From positions 1-33,573 of the forward strand of contig WFOA01000008.1 of the NCBI GenBank assembly GCA_015488325.1: 33,573 nt of DNA, in the 5' to 3' direction. The first letter of the stretch is position 1. Every line of letters starts with the position of its first letter. Positions 31,129-33,573 of this stretch are shown here, piece after piece. Under the pieces are notes generated by a model. That model did not search any database and had not been told where the DNA came from. It was given only the letters and a program-made list of their open reading frames with translations. The position numbers and the translations under genes were made by a program. The DNA comes from Acidimicrobiia bacterium (lineage in GTDB: Bacteria > Actinomycetota > Acidimicrobiia > Spongiisociales > ZC4RG35).

Positions 31129-31539
31129 ATGAAACTCCTCAACCTCGACCACGTCGCCATCGCCGTGTGGAACCTCGACGCCGCCATCGCCGGATACCGT
31201 GACCGGTACGGTGTCGAGCCGCTGTGGCGTGAGGTGGTGGAGGCACAGGGGGTGGAGGAGGCGATGCTCCCGGTGGGTGGCTCCTTCGTGCAGCTCCTCC
31301 AGCCCCTCACCCCCGACAGTCCGGTGGGGAGGTTCCTGGAGCGTCGCGGCGAAGGCCTCCACCACGTCGCCTTCGCCGTCGTCGACATCGAAGCCGCCCT
31401 CGACCATCTGCGGGCGGAAGGGGCCCGGCTGATCGACGAGGTGCCCCGTATAGGCGGCCGGGGGGCGCGGATCGCCTTCGTTCATCCCGCCGACCTGGCT
31501 GGGACGCTGGTCGAGCTGGTGGAGCTCCCCGATGGCTGA
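31129..31539 (+). CDS. mce: Methylmalonyl-CoA epimerase
   Basis: A 136-residue glyoxalase-fold enzyme that interconverts the 2R and 2S forms of methylmalonyl-CoA between propionyl-CoA carboxylase and methylmalonyl-CoA mutase. The metal ligands expected from the Propionibacterium enzyme are present: H8 (LDHVAI), Q55 (FVQLLQP), H79 (GEGLHHVAF) and E129 (TLVELVEL). LTPDSPVGRFLERRGEGLHHVAF (59-81) is the most typical stretch. The length is normal. Its last 8 bases overlap the next gene. The carboxylase and mutase genes are not in the window. Confidence 0.95.
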   Translation: MKLLNLDHVAIAVWNLDAAIAGYRDRYGVEPLWREVVEAQGVEEAMLPVGGSFVQLLQPLTPDSPVGRFLERRGEGLHHVAFAVVDIEAALDHLRAEGARLIDEVPRIGGRGARIAFVHPADLAGTLVELVELPDG

Positions 31540-31747
31540 GCGTCTGCAGATCACGGGCGGTGCCGGGCCCTACGAGGCGGCGGCGATCGCAGCGGCGATC
31601 GTCGAACACGAAGAACAGGAGCGTCGCAGAGGGGTCCAGGCGCCGGTGTCGAATCTCCTTCCCCCGTGGGTGTTGGTCGTCCGACCGGTCCCACCCTTCG
31701 GCTCTCTGCCTCCTGCCCGAACCGACCCGGGCCGCTACCGGTGCTGA
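31532..31747 (+). CDS. Small acyl-CoA carboxylase epsilon-subunit-like protein
   Basis: A 71-residue protein overlapping the epimerase gene by 8 bases, with GGAG seven bases before its ATG. The first half (ERLQITGGAGPYEAAAIAAA) resembles the short GnPtpeElAAlvavl motif of actinobacterial AccE, the small epsilon subunit that stabilises acyl-CoA carboxylase complexes. The second half is Pro-rich (LLPPWVLVVRPVPPFGSLPP) with a Trp. The role fits the epimerase partner, since propionyl-CoA carboxylase makes methylmalonyl-CoA. The match is short and from memory, so it is only a candidate. It converges on murJ and overlaps its 3' end by 13 bases. Confidence 0.55.
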   Translation: MAERLQITGGAGPYEAAAIAAAIVEHEEQERRRGVQAPVSNLLPPWVLVVRPVPPFGSLPPARTDPGRYRC

Positions 31748-33231
31748 CCCAGAATCCTGCCCACCGCCAGGTACACGACCAGGGCCGCCGGTCCCCCCAC
31801 GAAGAGGACCACCGGGGATGTCGTGTCCAGGCCCGTTCTGATGGCGGCTTCCGCCGCTCCCCAGGCCGCCACCCCGGCGGCCGCGGCGACGACCGGTGTC
31901 TTCCAGAGGGTGTCGCCCAGGCCCGGCCCTGGCTCGGCCCGGTGCCACGACACCGCGATGGCGACCGTGTACAGGGCGATCGACACGGTGGAGGTCAACG
32001 CCACCCCGGCGGCACCGAACCGGCCTGCCGCCAGGAGGAAACCGGGGATCGACATCAGGGTGACGGCGGTGCCGATCCCCACCGGCACCCACATTCGACG
32101 TCGGGCATAGAAGGCGCGCGTGTAGACCTGATGGGCTGCCCAGAAGGGGATCGACAGTCCGTACAGGGCGAGCAGCGGCGCCACCGCGGCGGTGTCGGAA
32201 GCGTCGAAGCTGCCCCACTGGTAGGCGGTGCGGACGATCGGCCCCGCCAGGGTGACGACGACGGCGGCGGCGGCGGCGGCGAACGCCACCGTCGTTCGGA
32301 CCGAACGCACCACCGTCTCGCGGAGCTCGCCGTCCCGTCCTTCGGCGGCGAGGCGGGCCAGGAACGGGTAGGCCGCCACCCCGGCCGCCTGGGCGATCAC
32401 CCCGACCGGGAGCATGTTGAGTTGACGAGCCCCGTAGAGTCCGGCGGTGGCTCCCTCGCCGACGAGCTGGCCGAACAGCCGGGGCCACTGCTCGTCGAGG
32501 GCCACGACCGACTGTCCGACCATCAGCGGGAGCGCCATCGCCAGGTATTCGCCGACCGCTTCATGACGCCAGGGGACTCCCCGCATCAGCGTCATGCCGG
32601 TGCGGTGGGCACCCCACGCCTGGAGGGCGAAGTTGCCGACGGCGGCCCCGACGAGACCACCCCAGACGAAGGCCTCCGGGGACGGGTTGCCGGCGACGGC
32701 CCCGGCGGCGCCGCCGAGGATGATCCCCAGGTTGTAGACGAGGGGAGCCAGGGTGGGGATGAGGAACCGTTGCCGTGCGTATTGGGCGGCCATCAGCAGC
32801 GTGCCCATGCCGAAGAACACCTGGGAGACGAGGGCGACCCGGGTGAGGTCGGTGAGCCGGGCCGAATCCTCGATCCGGGGGAACACCGTCTCGACGAGGG
32901 GACGGGCGAACACGACCAGGACGACGGTGAGGGCCACGAGGGCCGTGGTCACCATCCGGAACACCGCCGTGAAGGAACGGCGGGCGGCGTCGTCGTCCCC
33001 GGCGGCGTGGTGGCGGGAGAGGATCGGGACGAGGGTGATGGAGAGGTAGCCCCCGGCCATCAGGAAGAACAGGTAGTCGGGGATGGTGAAGGCGTCCACG
33101 TACAGGTCGGTGGCGACCTCCCGGCCCAACAGGGCGTAGAGCAGCACGTTGCGGCCGAAGCCGAGCAGTCGGGACAGCAGGATGCCTCCGGAGACGACCA
33201 GCGCGGCCCGGCCGAGGCGGCTTCGGATCAT
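31735..33231 (-). CDS. murJ: Lipid II flippase MurJ (MviN family)
   Basis: A 498-residue protein with 13-14 helices of the MOP superfamily. It moves the peptidoglycan precursor lipid II across the membrane. The start reads IRSRLGRAALVVSGGILLSRLLGFGRN, followed by family blocks DLYVDAFTIPDYLFFLMAGGYLS, VFRMVTTALVALTVVLVVFARPLVE and GQSVVALDEQWPRLFG. Later GATAGLYGARQLNMLPVGVIAQ and QVYTRAFYARRRMWVP are also typical. There is no extra cytoplasmic kinase-like domain as in mycobacterial MviN. The ATG overlaps the stop of the upstream PHP gene (ATGA). No -10 box of its own was seen. Confidence 0.93.
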   Translation of the reverse strand: MIRSRLGRAALVVSGGILLSRLLGFGRNVLLYALLGREVATDLYVDAFTIPDYLFFLMAGGYLSITLVPILSRHHAAGDDDAARRSFTAVFRMVTTALVALTVVLVVFARPLVETVFPRIEDSARLTDLTRVALVSQVFFGMGTLLMAAQYARQRFLIPTLAPLVYNLGIILGGAAGAVAGNPSPEAFVWGGLVGAAVGNFALQAWGAHRTGMTLMRGVPWRHEAVGEYLAMALPLMVGQSVVALDEQWPRLFGQLVGEGATAGLYGARQLNMLPVGVIAQAAGVAAYPFLARLAAEGRDGELRETVVRSVRTTVAFAAAAAAVVVTLAGPIVRTAYQWGSFDASDTAAVAPLLALYGLSIPFWAAHQVYTRAFYARRRMWVPVGIGTAVTLMSIPGFLLAAGRFGAAGVALTSTVSIALYTVAIAVSWHRAEPGPGLGDTLWKTPVVAAAAGVAAWGAAEAAIRTGLDTTSPVVLFVGGPAALVVYLAVGRILGQHR

Positions 33232-33572
33232 GCCCGGGCGGCCAGGGCGCCGAGGACGTCCTCGGGGACGTGGAGGTCCCCGAGGCCGACCCCCAAGGCT
33301 ATGTCCGGTTTGTAGGTGCCGTGGTAGTCCGATCCCCCCGACGGGACGAGGCCGTGGCGTCGGGCGATTTCGACGAGCCGTGCCCGCTCGTCGGGCGAAT
33401 ACGTGGCGTAGATGCATTCCAATCCGACGAGACCCAGGTCGGAGAGCTCGGCGAGGAGGTCGTCGAGCCGGGCGTCGTCGAGTTCGAGGGTGTGGGGATG
33501 TGCCAGCACCGGCACCCCTCCCGACCGCCGGGCCAGCTCGAGGGCCTCGGCGGGGCTCAGGCGGGGGCGGGG
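33228..33572 (-). CDS. PHP-domain phosphoesterase, TrpH/RNase AM-like (partial)
   Basis: The C-terminal 114 residues of a PHP-fold protein; the gene's 5' end lies past the right edge. The metal-site pieces visible are VPVLAHPHTLE (His residues), GLVGLECIY (Glu) and PSGGSDYHGTYKPD (Asp and His). This spacing and the GSDYHG motif match the TrpH/YciV family of 5'-3' phosphodiesterases, which in E. coli (RNase AM) trims ribosomal RNA 5' ends. The first window residues (PRPRLSPAEALELARRSGG) fit the preceding helix. It is co-transcribed with murJ, as the four-base overlap shows. Confidence 0.8.
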   Translation of the reverse strand, partial: PRPRLSPAEALELARRSGGVPVLAHPHTLELDDARLDDLLAELSDLGLVGLECIYATYSPDERARLVEIARRHGLVPSGGSDYHGTYKPDIALGVGLGDLHVPEDVLGALAARA

Positions 33573-33573
33573 C

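Noticed and set aside
1-33573. CRISPR arrays, tRNA and rRNA genes
   Set aside because: No regularly spaced repeats and no cloverleaf with a TTCGA-type T-arm and acceptor pairing were seen on either strand.

Overview
The window is about 33.6 kb of high-G+C DNA (roughly 70%, with hand counts of 73-75% in host genes), tightly packed and using many GTG starts. The gene set points to an actinobacterium (Actinomycetota), perhaps an Acidimicrobiia-like lineage: GlpX-type fructose-bisphosphatase, dnaX-ybaB-recR, MurJ, methylmalonyl-CoA epimerase beside a small acyl-CoA-carboxylase-epsilon-like ORF, and many promoters with a TAnnnT -10 box six to eight bases before the start codon, a hallmark of leaderless actinobacterial mRNAs. 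This placement is inference; no rRNA or tRNA gene was seen.

Layout. 1-1350: the tail of an unidentified gene and an accessory insert. An exact 89-bp direct repeat (42-130 and 1262-1350) brackets about 1.1 kb of visibly lower G+C that encodes a secreted aromatic-rich protein and a small membrane protein. 1454-5694: an unknown helical protein, a PqqB-like metallo-hydrolase with a dienoyl-CoA isomerase, a divergent Hsp20 with a clear promoter and terminator, and a MetE-core-like zinc methyltransferase homologue. 5773-9573: a NatAB-type ABC exporter, a nitroreductase and a dGTPase. 9630-14054: a phosphonate-type ABC importer, phnD-phnC-phnE, whose permease is three times the normal size. 14119-18348: a 5'-nucleotidase, a luciferase-like flavin oxidoreductase and a second ABC-2 exporter.

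18425-22261: the replication/repair cluster dnaX-ybaB-recR followed by a homologue of the eukaryotic tRNA-queuosine mannosyltransferase GTDC1/QTMAN. 22336-25530: a TRAP transporter whose binding protein faces its membrane subunits across a shared terminator. 25617-31030: a HAD phosphatase, then (minus strand) thiolase-glpX-DUF1800-DUF1501, probably one transcript. 31129-33572: methylmalonyl-CoA epimerase with its small partner, MurJ, and a partial PHP-domain phosphoesterase.

The metabolic picture is heterotrophic: import of organic acids (TRAP) and phosphonate-like compounds (Phn), beta-oxidation and propionyl-CoA handling (dienoyl-CoA isomerase, thiolase, epimerase) and gluconeogenesis (GlpX). 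The most unusual items are the repeat-flanked insert, the oversized PhnE with apparent TIG and lamin-tail-like extracytoplasmic modules, the bacterial QTMAN homologue and the recurring leaderless-promoter grammar. All family assignments are from reading the translated sequence; no database search was run.
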